Shown here: positions 24,075-35,517 of the stretch, one piece after another | Layout: each line of letters opens with the position of its first letter | Position numbering within the stretch: position 1 is the stretch's first letter | Made by a program: the position numbers and the translations under genes | The notes under the pieces: generated by a model | Seen by the model: the letters and a program-made list of their open reading frames with translations, nothing else | Database searches by the model: none | What the model was told of the DNA's origin: nothing | NCBI GenBank assembly: GCA_002007465.1 | Contig: LNAC01000376.1 | Location: 1,059,713-1,123,712 of the forward strand | DNA: 64,000 nt | Direction of reading: 5' to 3' | From: Ailurus styani | Taxonomy: Eukaryota > Chordata > Mammalia > Carnivora > Ailuridae

Positions 24075-25330
24075 AAAGGGAGAACTGGAAATCCATTATT
24101 GAGAGGTTCTTACACCATATGTGAAGTGGTCTCAAACCACTTGAAGGTACACTATGATAAAGATGTATATACACCACAAACCATAATACAACCACTGAAA
24201 TTACAAAACAAAGAGTTATAGCTAATATGCCAACATAGAAGATAAAATGAATTCATTAATTCCCATTAATCTAAAGGAAGACAGAAAAAGAGGCACAAGC
24301 AAACAAAGAACAGATGGTATGAAGCAAAAACAAATAGCTCGACGATAGGTTTATATCTAACCATATCAATAATCACATTAAACATAAATAGTTCAAATAT
24401 CCCCCAATTAAAAGAAATCAGATTGGATTTGAAAAAAGCAAAATCCAATTATATGCTGCCTACAAGAAATGCACATTCGATACAAAGACACAAATAGGCT
24501 AAAAATAAAAGGATGAGAAAAGTTCTACCATACCAGCAGTAACCAGAAGATAGCATTAGCCATTAGGGAAACGTAAATTAAAACCACAATGAGATACCAC
24601 CATGTAGCTGTTTAGATGGCTAAAATTTTAAAAATTGACCACAGTCAAATTTCAGAGAGGATATGAAGGAACTGGAACTCTCATACACTGCTGGTGGGAA
24701 TGTAAAATGGTCCAACAGCTTTGGAAAAGAGTGTGGCATTTTCTTAATAAGTGAAGCACATGCCTACCACACAATCTAGCTGTCCCTCCCCCAACATTTC
24801 CTCAAGAGAAATGAAAACAAAGTCTATGCAAAGACTTGTACATGGATGTTCATAGCAGCTTTATCTGTACAGTCCCACACTAGAAACAATCCAAAAGTCC
24901 TTTAAAGGGTGAATGAATAAACAAATTTGAGTGTTTTCATAAGATGAAATATTGCTCCGCAACAAACAAGGATAAACTACTGATACATGTAACGACACGG
25001 ACAAATCTCAAGATAGTTATGGTGACTGAGAGAAATGAGACCAAAAAGACTGTACATCCCATTTATATAAAACTAGAAAATGCAAACCCATCTACATTAA
25101 TAGAAAGTAGAGCAGTGGTTGCTTGGAGGCAGTGGAGGGGTGGGAGGGAGGGATTACCAAGGGGCATGAAGAAGCTTTTGGGGGTATGGATATATTTACT
25201 ATTTTGAATGTGGTAATGGTTTCTCAGATATATACATTTATCAAACTTACCAATTTGTACATTTTAAATATGGATATATTAATTATACCTCAAGAAACCT
25301 GTTATCAGAATGGGAAGCGACAAAAACACT
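24075..25330 (+). mobile_element. Old L1 fragment: ORF2 tail and 3' UTR, decayed
   Basis: Recognisable L1 blocks occur in order: 'aatcacattaaacataaata', 'atatgctgcctacaagaaat', then after a deletion 'aaaaccacaatgagatacca', 'cactgctggtgggaatgtaa', 'gttcatagcagctttatctg', a G-rich 'gaggggtgggagggagggat' and the end 'aattatacctcaagaaacct'. The frame is destroyed by stops and indels, so it is inactive. The missing block between ~24530 and 24550 marks an internal deletion. Confidence 0.85.
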
Positions 25331-25334
25331 AATT

Positions 25335-26054
25335 CAGAAAGCTATACATACCCCCATGTTCACTGCAGCATTACCTACAATGGCCAAGACATGGAAACAA
25401 CCTAAGTGTCCTCTGACAGATGAATGGATAGAGAAACTGTATATACACAATGGGATATTATTCAGCCATAAAAAAGAATGAAATCTTGTCATTTGTGACA
25501 ACATGGATGAACCTTGAGGGCATTATGCTAAGTGAAGTAAGTCAGACAGAGAAAGACAAATACCATATGATCTCGTATGTGGAATCTAAAAAGAAAACAA
25601 GCTTCTAGATACAGAAAACAGACTGGTAGCTACCAGAGGTGGGGGTGGAGGGTGGGTGTGAAATGGGTGAAGGTGAAGAGGGTCAAAACGTACTAACTTC
25701 CAGTTATGAAATAAACAAGTCACGGGGATGTAATGCACAGTATGGTGACTATAGATTTTTGAAACCTGCTGAAAGAGTAGATCTGTATGTCGCTGCTTGA
25801 GGCTCTGGACGCCAGGGCCTCGAGGCCTTGCTGTGGGGGCTGCTCCTCCCCACGGCCCCTGGGCCCCTGCTGTTTTTTTAAGAACTGTTTTTTAAAGATT
25901 GTTTTTTTAAAGAACAAACAATTGTAACTAGGTATGGTGATGGATGTTAACTAGACTTATTGTGGTGATTATTTCACAATATATATAAGTACCAAGTCTT
26001 TATGCTGCCGCCTTGAATATAATGTTATATGTTAATTACACCTCCATAAAATAA
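25335..26054 (+). mobile_element. Second old L1 3' end, head-to-tail with the first
   Basis: It restarts in ORF2 with 'ttcactgcagcattacctac' and 'aatggccaagacatggaaac', passes 'gggatattattcagccataa' and 'atctcgtatgtggaatctaa', then the 3' UTR 'ggtgatggatgttaactaga' and 'gttaattacacctccataaa'. At ~25784-25908 the expected L1 sequence is replaced by a GC-rich block and a T-rich stretch (see findings). Confidence 0.85.
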
Positions 26055-26389
26055 GGGGTGAAGAAAGGGAAGCTGTTTTATCTCATTTTCCTCCAAAGGT
26101 AACATTAAGTGTATTCTATGTTGTTTAGAGCACACTGATCATTAATTGCTGATAGAAGTCTAGGATACGAGTGAATCCAGTTCACCATGAAGGAAAAGAT
26201 AAATATTTAATTTTTGGTCAATTACTTTTCTTTTTGGAATCTTTGGAAAATTCTTTAAGCATTGGTTAACTTTACGAATCTACAGATCTAGGCATGAATA
26301 CTGTTTATCCAGAACTGATAGTTTCATTTCCTAATTTTTCCCCTGTGGTATAACTTTCCACTTATTTTATAGTTTTTAATAATATTTTT

Positions 26390-26545
26390 GCTTCATTTCA
26401 TGCATTCAGCAATTCGAGAAATACTTACTGAATGCCTACCATGTAGACACTGCCATGTGTCAGTAGACACAATGTTTAGGGCTCCGCACTGAGCTGCCCC
26501 TCGGGTGCGGGAGACGGACTTTCAATAAATAAGTCAACGAACACA
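26390..26545 (-). mobile_element. L2 LINE 3' end (reversed)
   Basis: 'attcagcaattcgagaaata', 'cttactgaatgcctaccatg', 'tagacactgccatgtgtcag' and the closing 'ttcaataaataagtcaac' fit reversed L2. Confidence 0.55.
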
Positions 26546-26819
26546 CGTAGCTACAGATTTTTGTAAGTGCTGTGAAGAATTCAAACAGGATGCTCTCTGT
26601 GATACAGAATGATAAGAAATCTTCCAATGTGACTTAATTATATGTTAACTCTGCAGTCCATTACTTCAAATGATTCCTAGTTATTAAATTTGCACAGTAG
26701 AATTTTACTACTCTGTTTATAGTTAGTCACAAGCTCCAGGCCATATGAAATAAAAGCTACAGATGAATAGAAAAGCCACTTCGTTAACTTGTCTTCATCC
26801 TGAAGGCTTTGGCTGAAAG

Positions 26820-26875
26820 GCTGCTTTCTCTGGGAAGTCGTCCTGATCAGCCTCCCTAACTCCCACTCTCATGGC

Positions 26876-26918
<43 letters not shown>

Positions 26919-27150
26919 ACACACTCACACTCACTCACTGTATGCCTTGCATTTTTCTCTCATTACACCTACCATGGTTTGTAATTATTATATGAGAGAT
27001 TTTTCTTTATTAATGAGTATCTTCCTAAGAAACTATAATCGCCACAAAGGCGGAAACAGTATCTGGTTTTTCCACAACTGCGTGCCTATTATTTAACACA
27101 TAGTCTGGCAGCAGGTAGATGGCAGAAAAATATTTATTGCATGGAAAATA
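26820..27150 (+). mobile_element. L2 LINE fragment containing a CA repeat
   Basis: 'tctgggaagtcgtcctgatc', 'ctcattacacctaccatggt', 'cacaaaggcggaaacagtat' and 'gcagaaaaatatttattgca' follow the forward L2 3' order. It is split by the dinucleotide tract at 26877. Confidence 0.5.
26877..26939. repeat. (CA)n microsatellite with degenerate (CACT)n end
   Basis: About 18 clean CA units, then ACAT, ACACTC and CACTCACTCA variants. Confidence 0.96.
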
Positions 27151-27224
27151 CTTATTTAATGAAGGAGTGTTTCTGTTCACTTCAGGAAGAGTTTGGTGAT
27201 TAAGTCTTCCTGGTACTGTAGATG

Positions 27225-27394
27225 AGAGAGTTTTCCCTTTCTCTCTCTCTCTCCCTCTCCCTCTCCCCACCACCTCTCTCTCTCTCTCTGAGGGTGAGGA
27301 ACCTGATGTGGGGCTCAATCTCACAACTCTGAGATCATGACCTGAGCTGAAATCAAGAGTAGGACAATTAACCAGCTGAGCTCCCAGGTACCCC
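27225..27394 (-). mobile_element. CAN-SINE 5' half joined to an oppositely oriented CT tract
   Basis: 27290-27394 is a reversed older CAN-SINE ('gatgtggggctcaatctcac', 'gagctgaaatcaagagtagg', 'gagctcccaggtacccc'). Its low-complexity side, 27237-27290, is CT-rich on the + strand. Every other reversed copy in the window is GA-rich there. Either a microinversion or an unrelated CT expansion replaced the original tract. Confidence 0.75.
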
Positions 27395-27639
27395 GAGAGA
27401 TTCTCATTTTTAATCTGTGAATGATTCAGGTTCTGGGTTAAACAGTCTATTCCTGAGACTGTGGTCTGAGATTCATATAATCATACTACTTTAAATCTGC
27501 CCTTCCTAAACTCTTGATGTAGGTGATTCCTGACAAATTAATAAATGTGAGGGGGAAGTTCTGTTTTTTGTTGCAAGAGCCGAATTGTAAATGAAGAGGA
27601 AATACTGTCATGTCAATCTTGCTTTCTGCCAGAGAAGAG

Positions 27640-27895
27640 GTATTGTGTAGATGGTAGTTCTGACAGATTCTCCTGCCAGACGGCCTGGGTTCAAATCCCG
27701 GCTCTCTCACTAGCTATGTGAACTCAGACAAGTCACCTAACTCCTTGGTCCCTCATTTTCCTCGTCTGTAAAATGAGGATAAAAATACAATTTACTTCCT
27801 AGGGTGACTGCGAGGCTTACAAGTGTTAGTACATGTAAAAGGGCTTAGAAGAGTGAATGGCATGCAGTAAGTGCCACATAAGTGCTCATTGTTAA
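27640..27895 (+). mobile_element. MIR SINE, near full length
   Basis: Well preserved: tRNA-like 'ggttcaaatcccggctctct', core 'ctcattttcctcgtctgtaa', 'aatgaggataaaaatac' and the 3' part 'gtacatgtaaaagggcttag' with 'gcagtaagtgccacataag'. It is the best MIR copy in the window. Confidence 0.92.
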
Positions 27896-28294
27896 TTTCA
27901 GTAATGCATAATTCTCACTAAAATCAACTCTTCTCAAATCTATGTTGTGCAATCTCACTGGCCAAATAAAGTATGGCCCTGTGTAAAAAGAGTATTTCTA
28001 ATAGAAGCATCATTTTCTAATTTATTATATTTTTCATCTACATATCTACCTTTAAACTAATGAATATGTTAATTGAGGGGAGAATATATATCCAGATGAC
28101 AATTATTTTAAGGACCTTAAAGCACTGATAAAAGTAAGAAACACTAAGATAAACTATAGTAATTTAGAATTCACTCTGTGGCACTGACCTTTAAACACAG
28201 CAATTCTGAATTTCATAAGCCATTTTCTTACAGAGTTACTTGCGGAGTAGGCTTTAACATTCAGCCTTTCATATGGTCTGAAAGGGAGTTATTT

Positions 28295-28650
28295 CTAGAG
28301 GAATGTGCAGGGCAGGAGGAGAGGGGGAGTCTTTGGGGTGGAAATGTGGGAACAGCAGCCCTTTGAATGCTGTGCGTGACGTAGCATGGGAAATGGGAGC
28401 AGCTGCTGGCCGAGTGTTTCACACGCAGCGGGACAGTGGGAAAAGCAAAGAGGCAAAGAGCCAGGGCAAACAAGTGCCCCAAGCAAGGGCGGGGCGGAGG
28501 CGGGCTGCAGTGGAGGAGGGAGGTCTGGCTGCAGAGCCAAGGACCCTTACAAGAATAAAGAATAGAGCAGGGAAAAATCGAGGGAAGGGCAAATGTCGGT
28601 TGCAGGAGAAGAAAGAAGGGAAAGGAAAGCGTGAGCGTAATGGAAGTTTT
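28295..28650. promoter_or_regulatory. GC-rich segment with GC boxes and a CRE-like site
   Basis: GGGCGGGGC (an Sp1/KLF GC box) is at 28487-28495 with a second GGCGGG just after. TGACGTAG (a near-CRE) is at 28377-28384. About 12 CpGs fall in ~300 bp, against an AT-rich, CpG-poor background. It is not recognised as a repeat. Open frames of 80-174 codons overlap on both strands but have no recognisable protein content, and stops are simply rare in purine-rich sequence. Candidate enhancer or alternative promoter; activity not shown. Confidence 0.3.
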
Positions 28651-29381
28651 AAATACTCTTGATGATATGCGTGTTGCTGAAAAGGAATGAGCGGTACTAA
28701 GAAAATAAAAGAAATATGGACATCCATAAATCTGCTGTTTAAACACATTTAACAGGGACGCGTGACATGTTTTAAAACAATACAATAGCTATACGGATTA
28801 CCACAGCAGCTAGCTTCCTAACTAGCAAAAATAGTTCCTGATGAAAACAGATCAGGAACTAAGGAGTACATAAAGACCATGTGATCAGATAACCTAACTT
28901 CATGAAGGTCTGGGTTCACTTTATAAAAGCTCTGAGAAAATTAATATGCCTTTCATTCTCTTCAACCAATAAATATTTCTTTGACTTCCAAAGGCTTCAT
29001 TTTGTACCCCACATAGTTTTTTTTGGTCGCAGTCCCTACATCATTCACTTTTCTCCGTCTAGTCCCACACATCGCAATGACCTTTTTATCACAATAGAGA
29101 ATGCCCTTGAAAACTAGACTGTTCTTTGGAGTGTGGAGGCCGGACTCGGGAACAGCTGGGTCACGTTACTTTCAAGGTTACCTAGGTAATTGCTGTATCA
29201 TTCTTGTTGAATAATGTACAATTAGCTGTAAAAACACTGGAAGCCACTCTGACTGAGGTAAATGTCCATAAGGTTGACAGTGTGAGTTGACCTCAGTGTG
29301 TTCTCAAGGCCGGGGCTATCCTGGGCTTTTGAGATGCATGCATTCCACATTCCTTCAAATCTTTAGAGGGATTTGTGTACT

Positions 29382-29473
<92 letters not shown>

Positions 29474-29490
29474 TTACTTATTTATTTTAC
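29382..29490. repeat. (TCTA)n tetranucleotide STR
   Basis: About 10 perfect TCTA/ATCT units, a single ATC interruption near 29420, then about 12 more units, decaying into TTTACTTA at 29473-29489. The total is ~108 bp. An X-linked STR of this purity should be highly variable. Confidence 0.98.
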
Positions 29491-30036
29491 CAGAGATGAG
29501 CCTAAGCATAAATGGTTGTTCTCTCCTCACTGAAAAGATATTTTCTTAGAACTTAATTGTCCTTTTTTCCATGGGTCATTCTATTCCTAGTGTCAACAAA
29601 TCTTTCTGTGACCTAGCCTTCTCTAAAACAAACACATTCTTTCCTCTTTGTTCTTCTCATTTCCTTCACTTTCAGCTTTTTAAAAACTCTGGCCAGGGGA
29701 CACATTAAACTTACCGATGTAGCTGAAGTCTTTGAACTTACAGTTTAGAATGTGTTACGGTAGTTTTTCCTACAGCGCTACAATATTTCTGGATAGTGGA
29801 TTCTAATCTTTTTAAGCCCGGGGATCCCTTATTAACATTCCAAGAACTAGCGGACCCCTACATGATGGAAATACTACTTGTATCTCCACAGCTTCTCCCA
29901 GGACCTTGATAGAAAGACAGAATCACAGGCTTCACCCAATACCTACTAAATCTTGGGGCGGGGTGGGGGCGGTGGTGAGGGTGTTTGAACCAGCTCTGCA
30001 GCTGAATCTTATCTATGCTAGCTTTTTGTTCTAGAC

Positions 30037-30370
30037 CAAGGCTTTCCAACAGAAACATAATGAGAGTGGCATGCGCCATTTTAAATTTTCTGGTAGACGC
30101 ATTAAAAAAAGTGAAAGGAAACAGTGTCGGTTGTTTTACTTGAAGCAACAGGCTCACTTTGTTCATCTTCAAGAAAAATACCCAAGTATGAATAATCATA
30201 AAAAAGAAATGGGTGAAATCAATTCTAATGATATATTTTACTTAGCCAAATACATAAAAATATTATCACCTCAGCATGTAACCAGTATAAAAATATTTAA
30301 TTTTGGTGCTGAGTCTTTGAAACCTGATATGTACATGACACTTACAACATATCTCAATTCTACTAAAAGG
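30037..30370 (+). mobile_element. Old DNA-transposon-like repeat, family not assigned
   Basis: 'gctttccaacagaaacataa', 'ttttaaattttctggtagac', 'gcattaaaaaaagtgaaagg', 'tcaattctaatgatatattt', 'atgtaaccagtataaaaata' and 'gacacttacaacatatctca' follow a familiar mammalian element that begins 'gctgtccaatagaaatataa' and ends with the inverse of that sequence. The far end is missing here. Confidence 0.55.
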
Positions 30371-30602
30371 AATCTATGAAAGGTTTCCCTTCACCCTCTT
30401 CTTTCCACCTTGAAGACAAGTTAAGGGCTTGGGTTTCCAGCTTGCTGTAGCACTGTAACATTCCTCTAATACAGAATTTTCTGCATGGCGTTAGGCTTAT
30501 TTTCCACAGGGTGACCATAAACTTTTCAAAGTATCTTACAGAAGACACTTTTTATAAAAACCTTTAAAGTTGGCCGTACCTGGCAAGTACTTAATGCAGG
30601 AC

Positions 30603-30782
30603 GATAGTTCTCAGAGTGTGGTCCCTGGATCAACAGTATCAGCCTCACTTGGGAGCTGGTTGGAAAGGCTGAACGTCCAACCCCAGCCCAGACCTACTGA
30701 ATCAGAAACTCTGGAAGTGGAGCCCAGTGATTTAATAAATCTTTAGGTGACTCTGATGCTTATGAACATTTCAGAACCACTG
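30603..30782 (+). mobile_element. MER5A, non-autonomous hAT DNA transposon
   Basis: It starts GATAGTTCTCAGAGTGTGG and ends TTTCAGAACCACTG. The body contains 'ctactgaatcagaaactctg' and 'ggtgactctgatgcttatga'. Almost full length, better preserved than the copy at 52860. Confidence 0.92.
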
Positions 30783-31990
30783 ATGGAGGAAAACATATTT
30801 CCTTTGAGAACGGCTCAGTCTCATCATTTTCTCCTGGGTTCTGTGGTCTAACTACAGGCAGAATCATTTTAGGTATTGTTAAAGAAACAGCCAAAAAAGG
30901 ACATGCTAAGAAGACATTGGTAGAAACAACCCTTGGCCAACCAAAGGGACTGAAGTCAGATGTCCTCTCCTTACCCTCAGTTAATAATAGGCCTACATTA
31001 TTTGTAAGAGCAGGTGGCACAGCTCACTCAGGCTCCCTGCCTAGAAGGGACCCCATAATGCCAAATGCTTAGTACAGTATCCTTAAAAATAAAAAAAAAG
31101 AGTCTGAAGAAAATGCTCAAAATCTGACAACACATTTAAAGGATCAAATCCTGTGCTCAATGATGACAAGGACAAACACACACATATATAGATAGAAGCC
31201 TGCTCTGAAAATCTGTTTCATCAAAGTAAAGATCATAAGCTGCTCTGCTGGAATTTTAAATTCTTCAATTAAAACTCGTGTAAAATTTTTCGAAAACAAA
31301 GCCATGCAAGTATTTCTGTTGGCCAACTATATATGATCCCATGTCCTCCCACAGTTTTACTTGTCTGATTATGTCAACCAAATTCCTGGTCAGAAATTAC
31401 TAAAGAATTTGTAAGCCAGAGATCTGAAAAGGGACCACTTTTATAGTATTAGTGTCACAATAGCATATGTTTTTGTTTATAACATGGAGAAAGAGTAAGC
31501 CTTTACAGAAGTATTAAAAGAAAACCCATCTATAAAATTTTTCCCAAGATGGCATAAGCAGGAAAGGGGATTTTTGTCAGTATGTCCTTGGACCAGATAA
31601 GACGATTATGGTGTCTGCTAGGTACACAGGGAAGTGCGGACGATGAGGGGATGAGGGTCCAGATCCTTGAGACACAAAGTTAACACAGATGTGAAGATAG
31701 AGTATATAACTGTCTGCATGACTTTGGAAGAATCTTAGGAAAACTTTAAAAGCATACATAATTCATGATACTGTCCTTAAACATATTTAAAGAATATCAT
31801 GCCTAGAAATGCCTTCATATTCAATATTTTTCAAGTGATTACATTGCAGACATCCCACAGTCAATAAAGCATGCACTCTTTATATTAAAGTATATTTGCA
31901 GCTTCTGTTGCTCTTCATGGGTTTACTCGTAATGCAGAGAAATGGTTAGAACATCCCTTAGTGGTACTTCCCTGGAGTAGAATATTTCTT

Positions 31991-32199
31991 TTTTTTTTTT
32001 TTTTTTAAGATTTTATTTATTTATTTGACACAGAGAGAGAGATTACAAGTAGGCAGAGAGGCAGGCAGAGAGAGAGGAGAGAGGAAGAAGCAGGATCCCT
32101 GCTGAGCAGAGAGCCCGATGTGGGCCTCGATCCCAGGACTCTGGGATCATGACCTGAGCCGAAAGCAGAGGCTTTAACCCACTGAGCCACCCAGGCGCC
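31991..32199 (-). mobile_element. CAN-SINE, full length, 19-bp perfect TSD
   Basis: Young subtype. TSD CTGGAGTAGAATATTTCTT at 31972-31990 and 32200-32218 is identical. It has a long T tract (18) at the tail side and a duplicated GAGAGAGGA in the GA region. Confidence 0.98.
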
Positions 32200-32714
32200 C
32201 TGGAGTAGAATATTTCTTATAGTACTTGTGCTTGGTGAATAAAGAGCATGATTATGTCACTAAACATATTCCCATTGTTTCCACACTAGAAAAGTTTATC
32301 ATCAGTTTAATTTTCTTCCCATTTGGTCTTGATACTCATTTCTACTGGGTCAAATATTAGCATTGTTTCCGCTTTCAGAACTAATTCATTAAAATCACTT
32401 TTGGTTGACTTTAAGATGTTTGCTGAGTTCTAAAGACAATGAAGAATGCCATGCTTTAACGTCTTGTATTTGAAACTACAGGTGGGATTTTAGTGGGTAC
32501 ACTGAACTGGGCTCATTAATCCATTGGTTCGTAAAAGGGAGATCTCAAAGTTAATATCCCTGAGAATCATTCAAAAAAGGGGAGAAGCAGGGAAAAAGTG
32601 AAGGATTTCATACCCATGTCACCCAAACTGGCTTTCAAGTATGACTCTGTGAAGTCCAAACTAAACAGGGCTTTGGTAAGAGGAAACAGGAGGGGCAGGG
32701 GGTCACAGTTCAGA

Positions 32715-32885
32715 AGACAGAATTCACACCTTGACTGACACTTACAAGCTTGTGACTGGGACTGTGTCAGATTCGATGTCTAAGTCTCAGTCTCCTTACG
32801 TGTAAAAGGGAATAGTGATGATATGTAATTGTAAGGTATCATCATAATGTTATGAGGATTAAATGAGGGAATGTACATGAAGAGT
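32715..32885 (+). mobile_element. MIR SINE
   Basis: 'acttacaagcttgtgactgg', 'tctcagtctccttacgtgta', 'aaagggaatagtgatgat' and 'atgaggattaaatgagggaa' follow the MIR core in forward orientation. Confidence 0.75.
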
Positions 32886-34075
32886 CCTCCTCACTACAAG
32901 GAATGATAGTTTCCTATGCCCAAAACACATCTTCACGTGGTCTAGGACCAATGTCTCAACCAGTAAGTCCATTCTGAGGCAGAAAATAGGATTTTATTCC
33001 TGTAGAGTTTCAAACAGGGAAACCAATGTCTCTAAACTTCTATTTGTGCATTCCAAATAAATTCAGAGCTCTCGATCCGCTATTTCGATATATAGATAAT
33101 CGTGACTGTGTCTTACTCTGCTGTTGATGTCATATACACATGGTTTATCTGTTTCTATCATTTTGACTGATATGACACACAGCTAAAACAAAACCAGCAT
33201 GGCTTTCTTTTAAAATAAAAATTTATGGATTATGTAATTAAACCCAGGATATTCTGGTATCAAGTAGATACAGCCTCGTACTATGTAACTCTCTTTCTTC
33301 TATTACACTATTTTGCCCAAGTTTAAGAGGTTTTCTTAGGTTTATATGTGTCTTCAAACTACTCCAACTCTCTATTTCTTAATTTTTCTCCGTCTTAGTG
33401 AGCAAAGAAGCAGAGATGAATTTGTACTAATTCTTTATCATGATGTCATAACTGACATAGCATTGTGAACAACTATATTCTTTATTTTTCTAGAAATAGG
33501 ATGTCATAATGATGATGGGCTCCAGCTTCCCTCCACAGAAGGCGGGTAATTCTTTAGTCAGATGCATTCTTCTAACCATAAAATGTTGTCGACAGGGCAT
33601 ATGACTTGCTCTGCCAGTAATGGGGATGAAGTTATTTGATGTGAACCTCATTTCTTGGCTTTGTTCACTTTCTGAACAAGGACTCCCATTTATATTATAG
33701 CAGGTTGGTTACAGTTATGGTCAAAGAGAAAACTGGAATTCACTTGACTCAGTTATTTGCAACCCCAAACCTTAGATTTATCAGCTTTCTGCTGAAAACA
33801 CTTTTCAAGCACATCCTTAAGGTCATGTCCAAAAATAGCAACATGTGAAATTTGCCACAACAAGAGCATGTATCATGAACTCATCAAGCTGTTTAGTAGA
33901 GAAAGTTGTGTGTATGTGGGCTTGGGATGAGGGGTTTAAAAGTTAAAATGAAAGAAAGAGAAACATAATCCCCACACGAGCCATGTCTATATAACATAAA
34001 TAGAGGATGCCACTGTATTGATTCTAAACTAAATTTTGTCATGTGCAGATCTTCCCCCCGTCCCCAGATATCCAG

Positions 34076-34240
34076 AAATAGAATCATAGGATTGAGCTGG
34101 ATGTGACCTGAGACCAAATGCATTGCCTCATTTTATAAATGAGGGAATTAAAGCTGAGGGAGGATAAAGGCTTTTTCAAGATAACGTGGTCAAAGAATGA
34201 GCTTCAGTTTGAAGTCAGGGCTAATACTATTCACTCCAGT
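34076..34240 (-). mobile_element. Ancient tRNA-derived SINE (MIR/THER-like), reversed
   Basis: 'aaatagaatcataggattga', 'gctggatgtgacctgagacc', 'cctcattttataaatgaggg' and 'ttcaagataacgtggtcaaa' keep the order of the reversed core-SINE pattern. Confidence 0.45.
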
Positions 34241-34420
34241 CCTTTTTTTACTACGTCAACTCCTTTCATGTACTTCCCTATATTTATAACCAAGTCCTTA
34301 TTCACTTTAAGGAATGAGCAAAACTTAGGCTATTAATATTTTCTCATACTTTACATCTAAATAAAGAGTGCTACTATAATGGCTTGCTTAGCACTGATCT
34401 TTAAAAACTTTCCTTATCAG

Positions 34421-34600
34421 GGCACCTGAGTGACTCAGTTGGTTAAGTGTCTGCCTTTGGCTCAGGTCATGATCCTGGGGTCCCAGGAATTAGTCCCACA
34501 TCAGGCTCTCTGCTCAGCAGGGAGTTTGCTTCTCCCTCTGATCCTCCCACCCCCATGCTCTCTATCTCCCTTAAATAAACAAATAAAATCTCAAAAAATA
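34421..34600 (+). mobile_element. CAN-SINE, older subtype, TSD
   Basis: 'ggcacctgagtgactcagtt' head, 'ggttaagtgtctgcctttgg' and an AAATAAACAAATAAAATC tail. A 14-bp TSD (actttccttatcag / aatttccttttcag, 12 of 14) is at 34407-34420 and 34601-34614. Antisense to DMD. Confidence 0.95.
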
Positions 34601-34703
34601 AATTTCCTTTTCAGTCATAATCTTTGACCTCATCTATAACCTTACGTGCCATGGTCATAAATCTCATACCACATTCTGAAAGCAAATGCAGCATTTGGTT
34701 CTT

Positions 34704-34911
34704 CTTCTTCTTCTTTTTTTTTAAAGATTTTATTTATTTATTTGATAGAGAGGGAGAGAGAGAGCATAAGCAGGGGGAGCAGGAGAGGCAGAGAAAGAAG
34801 GAGACTCCCCACTGAGCATGGAGCCCGATGCAGGGCTTGCTCCCAGGACCCTAGGATCATGACTTGAGCCAAAGGCAGACACTTAACCGACTAAGACACC
34901 CAGGCACCCAC
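34704..34911 (-). mobile_element. CAN-SINE, older subtype, TSD
   Basis: Reversed copy ending 'gacacccaggcacccac'. TSD catttggTtctt / catttggCtctt at 34692-34703 and 34912-34923. With the + copy 100 bp to the left it forms an inverted SINE pair. Confidence 0.94.
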
Positions 34912-35517
34912 CATTTGGCTCTTTAAAAGAAATTTTAAGATACAGTTAAAGAGTGCTTGAAGAGAATAAATGTGGCCACTGCTTTTCCTTGGACATTTAT
35001 TACTTTCCTTGTTTATGCTTAAACTGAAAAACATACTAAAGATGAAGCCGATAAGGTTTTAATAGTACTTAACCACTATGAAACTAATAGACATAGAAAG
35101 GCATGTAATTGCTTAAATATATTGCCTTGCTTTACTCAACATCCCTTATAACAGTCTATCATACAAATATTTCAAAACTATCCATCACAACAAGAATTAA
35201 ATTATAGGAGATCTCAAGAGGTCTTGAATTTGCAACTTGTTTTTATGAAAGATCTAGCAATTCTTCAACAGGACTTTCAAGTCACACCACTAAATGGACT
35301 GCCAATATGAAAAGCTATCTGCTTTATTATTTTATTCCTATTAAAACACTGAAAATAAATATTTTTAAGCTCAGTGTTCTCTCTGTCCTCAGAAGCATAC
35401 TGTCTGTATCCTATGTAACTGGAGAGAGAGACAAAACAATTCTCTAATTCTATAGTAAAATCAGTTTGAGAGTTTTGGGGTATTTATACAGTACCCTTCA
35501 CATGGGGAACATAGAGA

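Noticed and set aside
28261..28785. 174-codon open frame on the - strand, with overlapping 119-codon frame on the +
   Set aside because: Low-complexity Ser/Leu/Pro/Phe composition on one strand and Lys/Gly/Glu/Arg on the other reflects purine-rich DNA. No family recognised and no splice context.
29382..29490. CRISPR-like array
   Set aside because: Uniform tandem tetranucleotide without spacers, in a mammalian intron.
29287..29499. Repetitive 'SIYLSIYL' peptide
   Set aside because: It is the translation of the TCTA microsatellite, not a protein repeat.
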